Shown: piece after piece, positions 15,579 through 24,348 of the stretch | How positions within the stretch are numbered: the stretch's first letter is position 1 | How the letters are laid out: every line of letters begins with the position of its first letter | Assembly (NCBI RefSeq): GCF_040812015.1 | Contig: NZ_JBFNXJ010000001.1 | Span: forward strand, 248,001-312,000 | Source: Chitinivorax sp. PXF-14 | Lineage (GTDB): Bacteria; Pseudomonadota; Gammaproteobacteria; Burkholderiales; SCOH01 | DNA: 64,000 bases | Direction: 5' to 3' | Translations under genes and position numbers: made by a program | Notes under the pieces: generated by a model | The model's input: the letters and a program-made list of their open reading frames with translations, nothing else | Told to the model about the DNA's origin: nothing | Database searches by the model: none

Positions 15579-18290
15579 CTATTCGTTTTCCGGGTGGCTG
15601 TCACCAGGCGGCATCGGCGCCAGATAGCCAATCACCAGCAGCAGGATGCCCACGCCAAGGAAGGACACGATGCGAGCGATCGTGCCGCTCGATGCGAGAT
15701 CGTTGACGAACAGCTTGCCCACCACCAGCGCGAGCAGGCCGGCGCCGGCGTACCACGGTGGCCGCTGGCCGAGCCGTGTGGCGCTGCGCATCAACCCCAG
15801 CGCGGTGCTCGTCCACAGCAGCGAGAGCAGGGTCTGTGCCTCCACCGAATCGAGCAGCGACGCGATGTCATAAGGCACGCCGAGCCAGTGGTGGATGCAA
15901 CGCAGCGCCAGCGCGTTGAGGCTCAGGAAGGCAAGCACGGCCAACACGGGGCTTGCGACGGGACGCACCTTGGGCGTGCTGTCGAGCGCGGCCCAGGCTG
16001 CACCGAGCATGGCCGCCTGGATCAGGTCCACCGGGTTGAGCAACGGCAGGTAGAGCGGCAGCGGCGCCAGCTCGGTGCTCGCAAGGCCGAGTTGCCATAG
16101 CGCGCGCAGGCCAAGCCATGCCCACACCATGGCGAACGTGGCCTGCAGATAGATCGGCTGGACGAGCCAGGCGCTGCCCGGTTTCCGCTGGCGGCCAGCC
16201 AGCCAGATCGCGGCCAGCAGCGCGGGCAAGGAGGTGGCGACATCGTGCCAGAGGTGCACCCAGCCGTTGTCGGCGGTACGCCAGTCGAGCTCCCAGCTGG
16301 CCGCGCCGATGGCTAGCCACAGCAAGGCCGGCAGCAGTGCCGCAACGATGACGCTGTCCTGCTTGTGCAGTTGCCGGCGCACGATGTGCCCGGCGGTGGC
16401 AAAGGCCGCCGGCCAGCTCAGCCAGCCCCAGCCCTGCAGCGGATGTGCGTCGCTGTCGGCGAGCCAGAGCAGGTGCAGCAGTATCGCAGGCACCAGCAGC
16501 AAGGCGGTCAGCCGCAATGCCGGCCACGTGAGGCGCGCACCGCGCCAGTCTGCCAGCACGGCGCTGGCCGTAACGAACAGCAGCAGCCACGGGGCCTGCT
16601 GCCATGGCTCGTGCGCCACGCGGGACACCAGGTCGTACCCTGCCGTGAGCCACCACAGCACGCCCCACCCAAGCCAGAGCGTTGCACCAGGGTCGGTGCC
16701 GCGCCAGCGTTCGAGGCGGGCTATCAGCAACGCCGACACGGCGATCAAGCCATAGCCGAGATTGACCGCATCGAGCGGCGGGCCGCCACGGGGCGTATCG
16801 CCCAGCAGGAAATACAGGCTCGCGCCAAGCGCCAGCGCCATGCCGAAGAAGCGCGCCAGTGGCCGCTGCTGGCGATGCCCGAGCCAAACCAGGGCGGCCC
16901 CTTCGAGTGTCCAGATGGCGAAGGTCGGGTACACCTCAAACGCGAAGAAGGGCGCCAGCGTGGCGAACAGCACCGCGAGTACGCCATAGGCCTCGGCCAG
17001 CACGGGCCAGTTGCGGCGGCAGCGCAGCCCCAGGGTGGCGTAGAGCAGCGCGACGAGCAGGGCGCTCCACGTCATGACGCGATCGGCTGCCGGCTGCGCC
17101 AGGCTCCACTGCAGCAGCGTGCACGCAAGCGGCGTGCCGAATACCAGCGTGCCGTCCACCAGGCCGCGCAAGCTCGGCGGCTGGCGGCTCGCGAGCAGCA
17201 GCGGCAGGGCGGTGTAGAGCAGGAAGTAATAGACCAGGAAAGGCTCGGTGCTGGCGAACTGCTCGGGCTGGTACGAGAACACCCCCCAGGCGACTGACAC
17301 GGCAAAGGTGAACCAGAAGCCGGTCAGGCACAGCGCGCGCCAGGGCTTGAACCAGCACAGCAGCACGATGAGGCTGTTGATCAGCGCGTAGTAGCTGAAC
17401 AGCAATACATGGTGTTCGCCGCCGCTGGCCGCGAGCAGCGGCGCGAGAAAGGCACCGCTGAGGCCCAGCTGGGCAAGCGCCTGCGCATCCTGCCGCAGCG
17501 CCAGTGCGATGGCGATGCCACCAAGCAGGGCAAAGCCGGCGAAGGCCAGCGTGGGCGAAATCAGCTCGAACTGCTTGAGCGCGAAATAGACATCGAGATA
17601 GGCCAGGCCGACCCCGCCGCCCTGCAGGATCAGCGCATAGGTACGCCGTTCGCCCAGCCAGCGGTGGCCGAGCCAGAGCAGGCTGGCTGCGATGGCCGCG
17701 ACACCGAGCAGGCGCGATTCGGGCGGCAGCAGGGCATGGTCGTAGGCATATTTGAGCAGGAAGCCGACGCCGAAGAACAGGACGATGATGCCGACCTTGG
17801 CAACCAGATTGCCGGCAAACAGCCGCTCCCACCAGCGCGCCTTGGGCGTCAGCTGATCGGGCGGCAAGTCGGCCTGCGTGGTGTCGGCTGGCTGCGGCGA
17901 GACTTGCCCGGTCCGTGCGGCTTCTGCCAGGCTGGCCGGTGCTGTGATGTCGACATCGGCGAGGGCTGGAGCCGGCATGCGGACCCCGGCCAGTGCTGCG
18001 ACCTGCGCGGCAGGCGCTGTGCCCGCCATGGCCGGTGAGGCCTCTGCTGGCGCTTCTACGGCCGGCAACGGCACGGGGCCGGTGGTTGGCTCGTTCTGCG
18101 AGAGGCGGTACTCAACGGCTGCCAGCCGGGCTTCGATCGATTCCAGCCGGGCCAGGAGATCGGGCGGTGAGGCCTGTTTCCCGCGCTTACCCACGGTCAG
18201 TTCGAGTGCGACGCCAAGCGCCAGCCCCGCGACGGCGCCAATCGTGTTGTCGAGCAGGGCGCCGATGATCAGGCCGGCGAGTATCCACAT
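15579..18290 (-). CDS. DUF2339 large multi-spanning membrane protein
   Basis: 903 residues starting at the ATG at 18290. A glycine-rich N-terminal TM (WILAGLIIGALLDNTIG), a short coiled-coil (LLARLESIEARLAAVEYRL) and an Ala/Pro-rich linker lead into more than twenty hydrophobic helices that fill the rest. This is the layout of DUF2339 predicted membrane proteins. No catalytic motif is recognised and no function is established. An in-frame extension to 18380 lacks homology-like sequence. Monocistronic, convergent with bioD. Confidence 0.85.
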   Translation of the reverse strand: MWILAGLIIGALLDNTIGAVAGLALGVALELTVGKRGKQASPPDLLARLESIEARLAAVEYRLSQNEPTTGPVPLPAVEAPAEASPAMAGTAPAAQVAALAGVRMPAPALADVDITAPASLAEAARTGQVSPQPADTTQADLPPDQLTPKARWWERLFAGNLVAKVGIIVLFFGVGFLLKYAYDHALLPPESRLLGVAAIAASLLWLGHRWLGERRTYALILQGGGVGLAYLDVYFALKQFELISPTLAFAGFALLGGIAIALALRQDAQALAQLGLSGAFLAPLLAASGGEHHVLLFSYYALINSLIVLLCWFKPWRALCLTGFWFTFAVSVAWGVFSYQPEQFASTEPFLVYYFLLYTALPLLLASRQPPSLRGLVDGTLVFGTPLACTLLQWSLAQPAADRVMTWSALLVALLYATLGLRCRRNWPVLAEAYGVLAVLFATLAPFFAFEVYPTFAIWTLEGAALVWLGHRQQRPLARFFGMALALGASLYFLLGDTPRGGPPLDAVNLGYGLIAVSALLIARLERWRGTDPGATLWLGWGVLWWLTAGYDLVSRVAHEPWQQAPWLLLFVTASAVLADWRGARLTWPALRLTALLLVPAILLHLLWLADSDAHPLQGWGWLSWPAAFATAGHIVRRQLHKQDSVIVAALLPALLWLAIGAASWELDWRTADNGWVHLWHDVATSLPALLAAIWLAGRQRKPGSAWLVQPIYLQATFAMVWAWLGLRALWQLGLASTELAPLPLYLPLLNPVDLIQAAMLGAAWAALDSTPKVRPVASPVLAVLAFLSLNALALRCIHHWLGVPYDIASLLDSVEAQTLLSLLWTSTALGLMRSATRLGQRPPWYAGAGLLALVVGKLFVNDLASSGTIARIVSFLGVGILLLVIGYLAPMPPGDSHPENE

Positions 18291-18801
18291 GAGGCGTCCT
18301 TGGCGGTTTTTGTGCCACTGTAACAGAGGTGCGGCACCGTGCAATCGGGCGAGCGGAGGGGCTTGGGCATGTGCAGGCAAAACAGCGGTTTGCGTGTTTG
18401 TTGCATTGCAAATGATTTTCGTTGCTTGTCATCATTACTGATGGACTTGCCTGTCCTCGCCACATTCATCCCGGGGTGCCTTGAATCTCGCGAATCGCGG
18501 TCTAGTATTGAAATTGTGCCAAAGCCATCGCCATGTCGATGGCATGGTTGGGTGGCTTTTGAATGGCGTAACCTTATGTTTAAAATGGGTTTGATGTTGC
18601 GCTGCACAAGCTGTTTGGAGCTTGTGTTCTAAAAATCCGTTTGTTAGTATCATCATCAATTTGTCGCGCCAGAGCTTGATCTAACTCAAGTCGCAAATTG
18701 GCAGGGCATGTTACGCAAGTGCCGTAGGGCCCGTTGTAACAACCATAAGAATCGCCCTGCGGTCTGCACCCAAAGACTTCAAAAAAAGTGATGGGGAGAC
18801 C
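18291..18801. other. 511-bp intergenic region, DUF2339 gene / cox operon
   Basis: No gene supported. The left part is moderately AT-rich and contains the divergent DUF2339 promoter region; the right part leads into coxB and contains an FNR/ANR-type site (18676-18689). A GCAAATGATTTTC stretch at 18408 is only loosely Fur-box-like. Confidence 0.7.
18676..18689. promoter_or_regulatory. FNR/ANR-type site upstream of coxB
   Basis: TTGAT-CTAA-CTCAA matches the FNR/ANR consensus TTGAT-N4-ATCAA at nine of ten defined positions. It lies 113 bp before the coxB start. Oxygen-dependent control of an aa3 oxidase operon would make sense, most simply as anaerobic repression. Confidence 0.5.
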
Positions 18802-19932
18802 ATGAGACGCAAGCTGATAACAATAACAGCAGCAGCGCAGGGAGGGCTTGCCGCCCTGTTCTCGCAGGCCAGCCAGGCAGCCTACCAGACCGACATGCAG
18901 CCACCGGCCACCGAGCTGGCGAGCCGGGTGATCGGCATCCACGAGCTCATGCTGTACATCTGCATCGCGATTTTCGTCGTGGTGTTCGGCGTGATGTTCT
19001 ACTCGATGTTCAAGCACCGCAAAGCGGTGGGCCACAAGGCCGCCAACTTCCACGAGAACACCACGGTGGAAGTGATCTGGACCATCATCCCGTTCTTCAT
19101 CCTGATCGCCATGGCGCTGCCGGCGACCAAGGTGGTGCTCGCTCAGAAGGACACCAAGAGTGAGGACATGACGATCAAGGTTACCGGCTACCAGTGGAAA
19201 TGGGGCTACGACTACCTGCAGGAGGGCGTGCAGTTCTATGCCAACCTGTCCACGCCGCGTGACCAGATCGAAGAGTTTCAGGGCAAGGGCGCGGGCAAGG
19301 GCGAGCACTATCTGCTCGAAGTCGACAACCCGCTGGTGGTGCCGACCGGTAAGAAGATTCGCCTGCTGCTGACCGCCAACGACGTGATCCACTCGTGGTG
19401 GGTGCCGGCCTTTGCCGTCAAGCAGGATGCCATCCCCGGCTTGATCCGCGATAGCTGGTTCAAGGTCGACAAGCCCGGCATCTACCGCGGCCAGTGCGCC
19501 GAGCTGTGCGGTAAGGAGCATGGCTTCATGCCCATCGTGGTCGAGGCCAAGACGCCGGAGGAATACGCCGCCTGGATCGACAAGAAGAAAAAAGAAATCG
19601 CCTCCCAGCAGGATGACCCGAACAAGGTGTGGAAGCTCGATGAGCTCGTCGCGCGTGGCGAGAAGGTGTATGGCGGCAACTGCGTGGCCTGTCACCAGGC
19701 CAACGGCAAGGGTATCCCCGGCGCCTTCCCGGCGCTCGACGGCTCGAAGATCGCCACCGGGCCGAAGCAAGGCCATGTCGGGCTCGTGCTGGCCGGCAAG
19801 GGCGCCATGCCAAGCTGGAAGCAGCTCTCCGATACCGAGATCGCCGCTGTCATTACCTACGAGCGCAATGCCTGGGGTAACAAGAAGGGCGACATGGTCC
19901 AGCCTTCCGAAGTCAAAGCGGCGCGCAAGTAA
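18802..19932 (+). CDS. ctaC: cytochrome c oxidase subunit II with fused cytochrome c
   Basis: 376 residues. A signal peptide and two TM helices (about 45-70 and 90-113) precede the cupredoxin domain with the CuA site HSWWVPAFAV ... GQCAELCGKEHGFM. A C-terminal mono-haem cytochrome c domain carries CVACH and a later GAMPSW Met ligand region. It accepts electrons from cytochrome c and passes them to subunit I at the periplasmic face. A GGGGAG Shine-Dalgarno precedes the ATG. First gene of the oxidase operon. Confidence 0.96.
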   Translation: MRRKLITITAAAQGGLAALFSQASQAAYQTDMQPPATELASRVIGIHELMLYICIAIFVVVFGVMFYSMFKHRKAVGHKAANFHENTTVEVIWTIIPFFILIAMALPATKVVLAQKDTKSEDMTIKVTGYQWKWGYDYLQEGVQFYANLSTPRDQIEEFQGKGAGKGEHYLLEVDNPLVVPTGKKIRLLLTANDVIHSWWVPAFAVKQDAIPGLIRDSWFKVDKPGIYRGQCAELCGKEHGFMPIVVEAKTPEEYAAWIDKKKKEIASQQDDPNKVWKLDELVARGEKVYGGNCVACHQANGKGIPGAFPALDGSKIATGPKQGHVGLVLAGKGAMPSWKQLSDTEIAAVITYERNAWGNKKGDMVQPSEVKAARK

Positions 19933-19941
19933 GGAGATTTC

Positions 19942-21582
19942 ATGAATTCGATGGCAAAAACGGTGGCCGCGGACGAGGCGCATGCTCATGGCCATGACGA
20001 TCATCATCCGAGCGGCCTCGCGCGCTGGCTGACCGCCACCAACCACAAGGACATCGGCACGCTCTACCTGTGGTTCAGCTTCACCATGTTCCTCACCGGC
20101 GGGGTGATGGCGCTGTGCATCCGGCTCGAGCTGTTCAGCCCCGGCCTGCAGTATTTCCGCCCCGAGCTGTTCAACCAGTTCACCACGCTGCACGGCCTGA
20201 TCATGGTGTTCGGCGCCATCATGCCGGCCTTCACCGGCCTCGCCAACTGGATGCTGCCGCTGATGCTCGGCGCGCCCGACATGGCGTTTGCGCGCATGAA
20301 CAACTGGTCGTTCTGGCTGCTGCCGCCGGCCGCCCTGCTGCTGATCATCAGCTTCGCCGTGCCGGGCGGTGCGGCCGCGGCAGGCTGGACGCTCTATGCA
20401 CCGCTGTCGACGCAGATGGGCATGGGCATGGACCTGACCATCTTCGCCATCCACATCATGGGGATGAGCTCGATCATGGGTTCGATCAACATCATCGTCA
20501 CCATCCTCAACATGCGTGCGCCGGGCATGACCATGATGAAGATGCCGATGTTCGCCTGGACCACGCTGATCACCGCCTACCTGCTGATCGCCGTGGTGCC
20601 GGTGCTGGCCGGCGCGGTGACCATGCTGCTGACCGATCGCCACTTTGGCACCTCGTTCTTCAATGCCGCTGGCGGCGGCGACCCGGTGATGTATCAGCAC
20701 ATCTTCTGGTTCTTCGGCCACCCCGAGGTCTACATCATGGCCCTGCCGGCGTTCGGCGTGGTCAGCCAGGTGATCCCGACCTTCGCGCGCAAGCCCCTGT
20801 TCGGCTACCACTCGATGGTCTACGCGACGTCATCGATCGCGATCCTGTCCTTCATGGTGTGGGCGCACCACATGTTCGCCACCGGCATGCCGGCGGTCGG
20901 GCAGCTGTTCTTCATGTACGCGACGATGCTGATCGCTGTGCCGACCGGGGTGAAGGTGTTCAACTGGATCGCGACGATGTGGAAAGGCTCGATGAGCTTC
21001 GAAACGCCGATGCTGTTCGCCATCGGCTTCGTCTGCCTGTTCACCATGGGCGGCCTTTCGGGGCTGATGCTGGCGATCGCGGCGGCCGACATCCAGTATC
21101 AGGATACCTACTTCGTGGTCGCGCACTTCCACTATGTGCTGGTGGCCGGTGCGCTGTTCAGCCTGTTCTCGGCCTATTACTACTGGGCGCCGAAGTGGAC
21201 CGGCTACATGTACAGGGAGCGCCGCGGGCAGATCCACTTCTGGTGGTCGATGATCGCCTTCAACCTGACCTTCTTCCCGATGCATTTCCTCGGCCTCGCG
21301 GGCATGCCGCGCCGTATCCCGGACTATGCGACGCAGTTCGCCGGTTTCAACGAGATCGCCTCGATCGGTGCATTCGCCTTCGGCCTGGCGCAGGTTTACT
21401 TCCTGATCTTCGTCGTGCTCGACAACATCCGCGGCGGCGCCGGCAAGGCGCCACAAAAGCCATGGGAGGCCGTCAACACGCTCGAGTGGGAGGTGCCGTC
21501 GCCGGCGCCGTTCCATACCTGGGAAACACCGCCGCCGCGCGAGTTGATCGATCGCCTGGCGCGTGAACAGAAGCTGCATTGA
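19942..21582 (+). CDS. ctaD: cytochrome c oxidase subunit I
   Basis: 546 residues, twelve TM helices. Haem and copper ligands are visible: TTLHGLIMVF (haem a His), FFGHPEVYIMALPAFG (CuB His and the cross-linked Tyr; the Glu of the D-channel gate lies in this helix), an HH pair in WAHHMFATG, and AHFHYVLVAG (haem a3 and a His ligands). It reduces oxygen to water and pumps protons. Starts 9 bp after ctaC with an AAGGAG site. Confidence 0.97.
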   Translation: MNSMAKTVAADEAHAHGHDDHHPSGLARWLTATNHKDIGTLYLWFSFTMFLTGGVMALCIRLELFSPGLQYFRPELFNQFTTLHGLIMVFGAIMPAFTGLANWMLPLMLGAPDMAFARMNNWSFWLLPPAALLLIISFAVPGGAAAAGWTLYAPLSTQMGMGMDLTIFAIHIMGMSSIMGSINIIVTILNMRAPGMTMMKMPMFAWTTLITAYLLIAVVPVLAGAVTMLLTDRHFGTSFFNAAGGGDPVMYQHIFWFFGHPEVYIMALPAFGVVSQVIPTFARKPLFGYHSMVYATSSIAILSFMVWAHHMFATGMPAVGQLFFMYATMLIAVPTGVKVFNWIATMWKGSMSFETPMLFAIGFVCLFTMGGLSGLMLAIAAADIQYQDTYFVVAHFHYVLVAGALFSLFSAYYYWAPKWTGYMYRERRGQIHFWWSMIAFNLTFFPMHFLGLAGMPRRIPDYATQFAGFNEIASIGAFAFGLAQVYFLIFVVLDNIRGGAGKAPQKPWEAVNTLEWEVPSPAPFHTWETPPPRELIDRLAREQKLH

Positions 21583-21649
21583 GCCAGGCCCTGCCGCAGT
21601 CCTGCGGTGAGGCAACCCCGCCGGCCCTGGCCGGCACAGGAGTCAGGTT

Positions 21650-21751
21650 GTGGAAATGAACAAGAACACGCGTACCGCCTTGATCGTCGCCTCGTGCGCG
21701 CTGGCCTTTTTTGCAGGTTTCATCGCCAAGGCATGGCTGTTCGGGCTATGA
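21650..21751 (+). CDS. 33-residue cytochrome oxidase small assembly membrane protein
   Basis: A tiny gene lying in the ctaD-ctaG gap, too short for ordinary ORF calling. A GTG start at 21650 has a well-spaced AGGAG (21639-21643); an in-frame ATG at 21656 is the alternative and gives 31 residues. The product has a basic N-terminus (NKNTRT) and one TM helix (ALIVASCALAFFAGFIAKAW). Its stop overlaps the ctaG ATG by 4 bp (ATGA), so it is translationally coupled. Similar short peptides occur at this position in betaproteobacterial cox operons. Confidence 0.75.
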   Translation: MEMNKNTRTALIVASCALAFFAGFIAKAWLFGL

Positions 21752-22281
21752 ACCTGCTTACCGAGAATCGTCAGCTGATGCTCAAGCTGGCGGTCATCGC
21801 GGTCATGATGTTCGGCTTCGGCTATCTGCTGGTGCCGTTCTACAAGAAGATTTGCGAGGTGACCGGCATCAACAATGTGCTGGCCGCCGATGTGGCGCCG
21901 GTCAACACGCAGGTGGACACGAGCCGCGACATCACGATCGAGTTCGATGCGAACCTGCGCAACGACCTGCCATGGCGCTTCAAGCCCAGGCAGGTCAGCA
22001 TGAAGGTGCATCCAGGGCAGGTGGTGCAGGTCGAGTATGAATTGGAAAACCTGTCCAGGCGCAGCATCGTGGGGCAGGCGGTGCCGAGCTACGGGCCGAT
22101 CAACGCGCAGCAGCACTTCAAGAAGCTCGAATGCTTCTGCTTCCGGCAGCAGACCATCGCGGCCAACGAGAAGCGCGTACTGCCGGTGGTGTTCCTGATC
22201 GATCGTGCGTTGCCGCCCGATGTGAACACGGTGACCTTGTCGTACACATTTTTTGAGGTCGAGGGCGCCGGGCGCTCCTGA
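21748..22281 (+). CDS. ctaG: cytochrome c oxidase assembly protein Cox11
   Basis: 177 residues: an N-terminal cytoplasmic tail and TM helix (about 12-30), then a periplasmic Ig-like domain with the copper-binding ECFCF motif (KKLECFCFRQQ) and a conserved Cys (KKICEVTG) near the membrane. Cox11 delivers copper to the CuB site of subunit I. The ATG at 21748 overlaps the small upstream gene; longer frames are not conserved. Confidence 0.95.
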   Translation: MNLLTENRQLMLKLAVIAVMMFGFGYLLVPFYKKICEVTGINNVLAADVAPVNTQVDTSRDITIEFDANLRNDLPWRFKPRQVSMKVHPGQVVQVEYELENLSRRSIVGQAVPSYGPINAQQHFKKLECFCFRQQTIAANEKRVLPVVFLIDRALPPDVNTVTLSYTFFEVEGAGRS

Positions 22282-22295
22282 TACGACGGGAAAGC

Positions 22296-22496
22296 ATGTC
22301 TGAACCGAAGGACGACGGCGGTAATCTTCAGGCGATCAAGGCGATATTCTGGGCCTTCTTCGGCATCCGCAAGCGGCAGGACCACGCCGCCGACATGTCG
22401 AAGCTGACGCCCAGGCAGATCATCATCGCCGGCCTGATCGGCGGCCTGATCTTCGTACTGAGCCTCGTCACGCTGGTGAGGCTCATCGCTGGCTGA
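22296..22496 (+). CDS. DUF2970 small membrane protein
   Basis: 66 residues: a soluble N-terminal part (NLQAIKAIFWAFFGIRKR) and a C-terminal TM helix (IIIAGLIGGLIFVLSLVTLVRLI). This is the DUF2970 pattern, found in cox operons between ctaG and ctaE in betaproteobacteria. Its function is unknown; position suggests a part in oxidase assembly or stability. Confidence 0.85.
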   Translation: MSEPKDDGGNLQAIKAIFWAFFGIRKRQDHAADMSKLTPRQIIIAGLIGGLIFVLSLVTLVRLIAG

Positions 22497-22525
22497 CACG
22501 GATAACAAAGGATAAGGGGAGACCT

Positions 22526-23380
22526 ATGAGCGCACAGGCAGAACAGCACTATTTCGTCCCGCAGCCTTCCAAATGGCCGCTAGTCGGCGCCTTTGCCCTG
22601 TTCTTTCTGGGCTTGGGGGCTGCCTTCACCGTCAATGGCGTGGGCTTCGGCAAGATCAGCCTGGCGATCGGCTTCGCCATCCTGCTCTACATGCTGTTTG
22701 GCTGGTTCGGCCAAGTGATCAGGGAGAGCGAGTCGGGCAAGTATGGCCACCAGGTCGATCTGTCGTTCCGCTGGAGCATGGGCTGGTTCATCTTCTCCGA
22801 GGTGATGTTTTTTGCCGCCTTCTTCGGCGCCCTCTACTACGCCCGCGTGATTTCGGTGCCCGAGCTGGGCTCCCTGTCGTACAAACTGTTGTGGCCGGAC
22901 TTCAACGCTGTCTGGCCGACCCAGGTGGCGCCGGCGGGGGTCGAGGGCTACCGCCCGATGGAGGCCTGGGGCCTGCCGGCGATCAATACGCTGATCCTGC
23001 TGACCTCCGGCGCGACGGTCACCTGGGCGCACTGGGGGTTGATCAAGAACAACCGTACCCAGCTGGTTGCCGGCTTGTTCCTGACCGTTGTGCTGGGGAT
23101 GTTGTTTCTCGGCCTGCAGGCTTATGAATACCGGCACGCGATGCATGAGATGAACCTGACGCTGTCGTCCGGCATCTACGGCACGACCTTCTATATGTTG
23201 ACCGGCTTTCACGGCGCCCACGTGACCCTGGGCACCATCATGCTGGCGGTCATGCTGTTCCGCTCGATGGCCGGGCATTTCAAGCCGGATCACCATTTCG
23301 CGTTCGAGGCGGCGGCCTGGTACTGGCACTTCGTCGATGTGGTGTGGTTGATCCTGTTCGTCTTCGTGTACTGGCTGTAA
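22526..23380 (+). CDS. ctaE: cytochrome c oxidase subunit III
   Basis: 284 residues, seven TM helices. Typical features are KWPLVGAFALFF at the N-terminus, SEVMFFAAFFGALYYAR with the conserved Glu, TFYMLTGFHGAHVTLG, and AAWYWHFVDVVWLILF at the end. Subunit III stabilises the oxidase core and its proton uptake. An AAGGGGAG Shine-Dalgarno precedes the ATG. Last structural subunit; the assembly genes follow after a convergent small gene. Confidence 0.96.
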   Translation: MSAQAEQHYFVPQPSKWPLVGAFALFFLGLGAAFTVNGVGFGKISLAIGFAILLYMLFGWFGQVIRESESGKYGHQVDLSFRWSMGWFIFSEVMFFAAFFGALYYARVISVPELGSLSYKLLWPDFNAVWPTQVAPAGVEGYRPMEAWGLPAINTLILLTSGATVTWAHWGLIKNNRTQLVAGLFLTVVLGMLFLGLQAYEYRHAMHEMNLTLSSGIYGTTFYMLTGFHGAHVTLGTIMLAVMLFRSMAGHFKPDHHFAFEAAAWYWHFVDVVWLILFVFVYWL

Positions 23381-23392
23381 TGGCCGGAGTGC

Positions 23393-23590
23393 TTACAGGC
23401 CAGATCGCGGGATGAGGCCGAAGTAGTAGCCGGCCATCAGCAACAGGAACAGCGAGATCGACAGCCCGACACGCAGCGTCAGCGCCCTGACGGTTTTCTC
23501 GGATGCGGCGCCTGGCTTCAATAGTCCGCGCAGCGCGGTGAACAGGCTGAGCAGGATCGCGGCGATGATCAGGATGACGATGATTTTCAT
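23393..23590 (-). CDS. DUF2909 twin-TM small protein
   Basis: 65 residues with two TM helices (MKIIVILIIAAILLSLFTAL and LTLRVGLSISLFLLLMAGYYFGLIP) joined by a basic linker, the DUF2909 pattern. It is encoded on the opposite strand inside the cox cluster, 12 bp from the ctaE stop and divergent from the surf1 gene 35 bp away. Function unknown. The ATG at 23590 is preferred over the upstream frame because it opens directly into the TM helix. Confidence 0.82.
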   Translation of the reverse strand: MKIIVILIIAAILLSLFTALRGLLKPGAASEKTVRALTLRVGLSISLFLLLMAGYYFGLIPRSGL

Positions 23591-23625
23591 GGTGTGTCTC
23601 CGAACGATCGGACAAGTGTAGTGCA

Positions 23626-24348
23626 ATGATCACCATGTCTCCAGCCGCCAAAATCGGCCAATTACGCTTCCGCCCGCGGCTGTGGCCCAGCCTGGCCGCG
23701 CTGCTGGTCGTGGCGCTTGCCCTGGCTGCCGCCAATTGGCAGTTTGGCCGCGCCGAGCAGAAACGGGCCTTGCAGGCGAAATTCGACGAGGCCCAGGCCC
23801 TGCCGGCACTGCCGCTGAAGGGTGGGGAGCCGGTCGATGCTCTGCAGTACCGTCACATCGTGGCTCGCGGCGAGTGGGCGCCGGACAAGGCGATCTGGCT
23901 CGACAACAAGACCTACAAGGGGCTGGCGGGCTACCAGCTTCTGATGCCGGTGCGGCTCGCCGGCAGTGAGCAGTTCCTGCTCGTCAACCGTGGCTGGGTG
24001 CCGCGTTCGGCCAATCTGGCGAAAGCCGCCGCCGCGCGGGCGGGGCTGGTCGAGGTGCGCGGCTTGGCCGTGGTGCCGCCCGCCAAGTATTTCGAATTGT
24101 CGCAGGACACGATTGCCGGCAACGTCTGGCAAAACCTGCGACTGGAGCGTTACACGCGCCGATACAGCGTGTCCGTCCTGCCGGTAGTCGTCGAGCAGGA
24201 CAGCCATGCTGCCGACGGGCTGATACGCGAATGGTCCCGGCCTGACGCCGGGGTACAAAAACATGTGGCCTATGCCGTGCAGTGGTTGTGCATCGCGGCC
24301 GTCGTGGTGGTGCTGTATGTCGTACTCAATACCAAACGTCGTGGCTGA
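23626..24348 (+). CDS. SURF1-family oxidase assembly protein
   Basis: 240 residues with TM helices at both ends (about 18-38 and 213-235) and a periplasmic domain between. Visible SURF1 signatures are NWQFGRAEQKRALQ after the first TM, ARGEWAPDKAIWLDNK, LLVNRGWVPR, and NLRLERYTRRYSVSVLPVVVEQ. SURF1 helps insert haem a into subunit I. The gene overlaps the next one by up to 32 bp. Start codons at 23626 and 23635 are both possible. Confidence 0.9.
   Translation: MITMSPAAKIGQLRFRPRLWPSLAALLVVALALAAANWQFGRAEQKRALQAKFDEAQALPALPLKGGEPVDALQYRHIVARGEWAPDKAIWLDNKTYKGLAGYQLLMPVRLAGSEQFLLVNRGWVPRSANLAKAAAARAGLVEVRGLAVVPPAKYFELSQDTIAGNVWQNLRLERYTRRYSVSVLPVVVEQDSHAADGLIREWSRPDAGVQKHVAYAVQWLCIAAVVVVLYVVLNTKRRG

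Noticed and set aside
18408-18426. Fur-box-like sequence GCAAATGATTTTCGTTGCT upstream of the DUF2339 gene
   Set aside because: The left half fits but the right half has too many mismatches, and no iron-related gene is adjacent.
18580-20811. 743-codon open frame on the minus strand across the cox operon start
   Set aside because: It lies antisense to ctaC and ctaD, is His/Asp/Gly-rich without domain character, and is explained by GC-biased third positions of the real genes.
20070-21566. 498-codon plus-strand frame within ctaD
   Set aside because: Alternative frame of ctaD; His/Arg/Ala repeats typical of frame-shadow translation.
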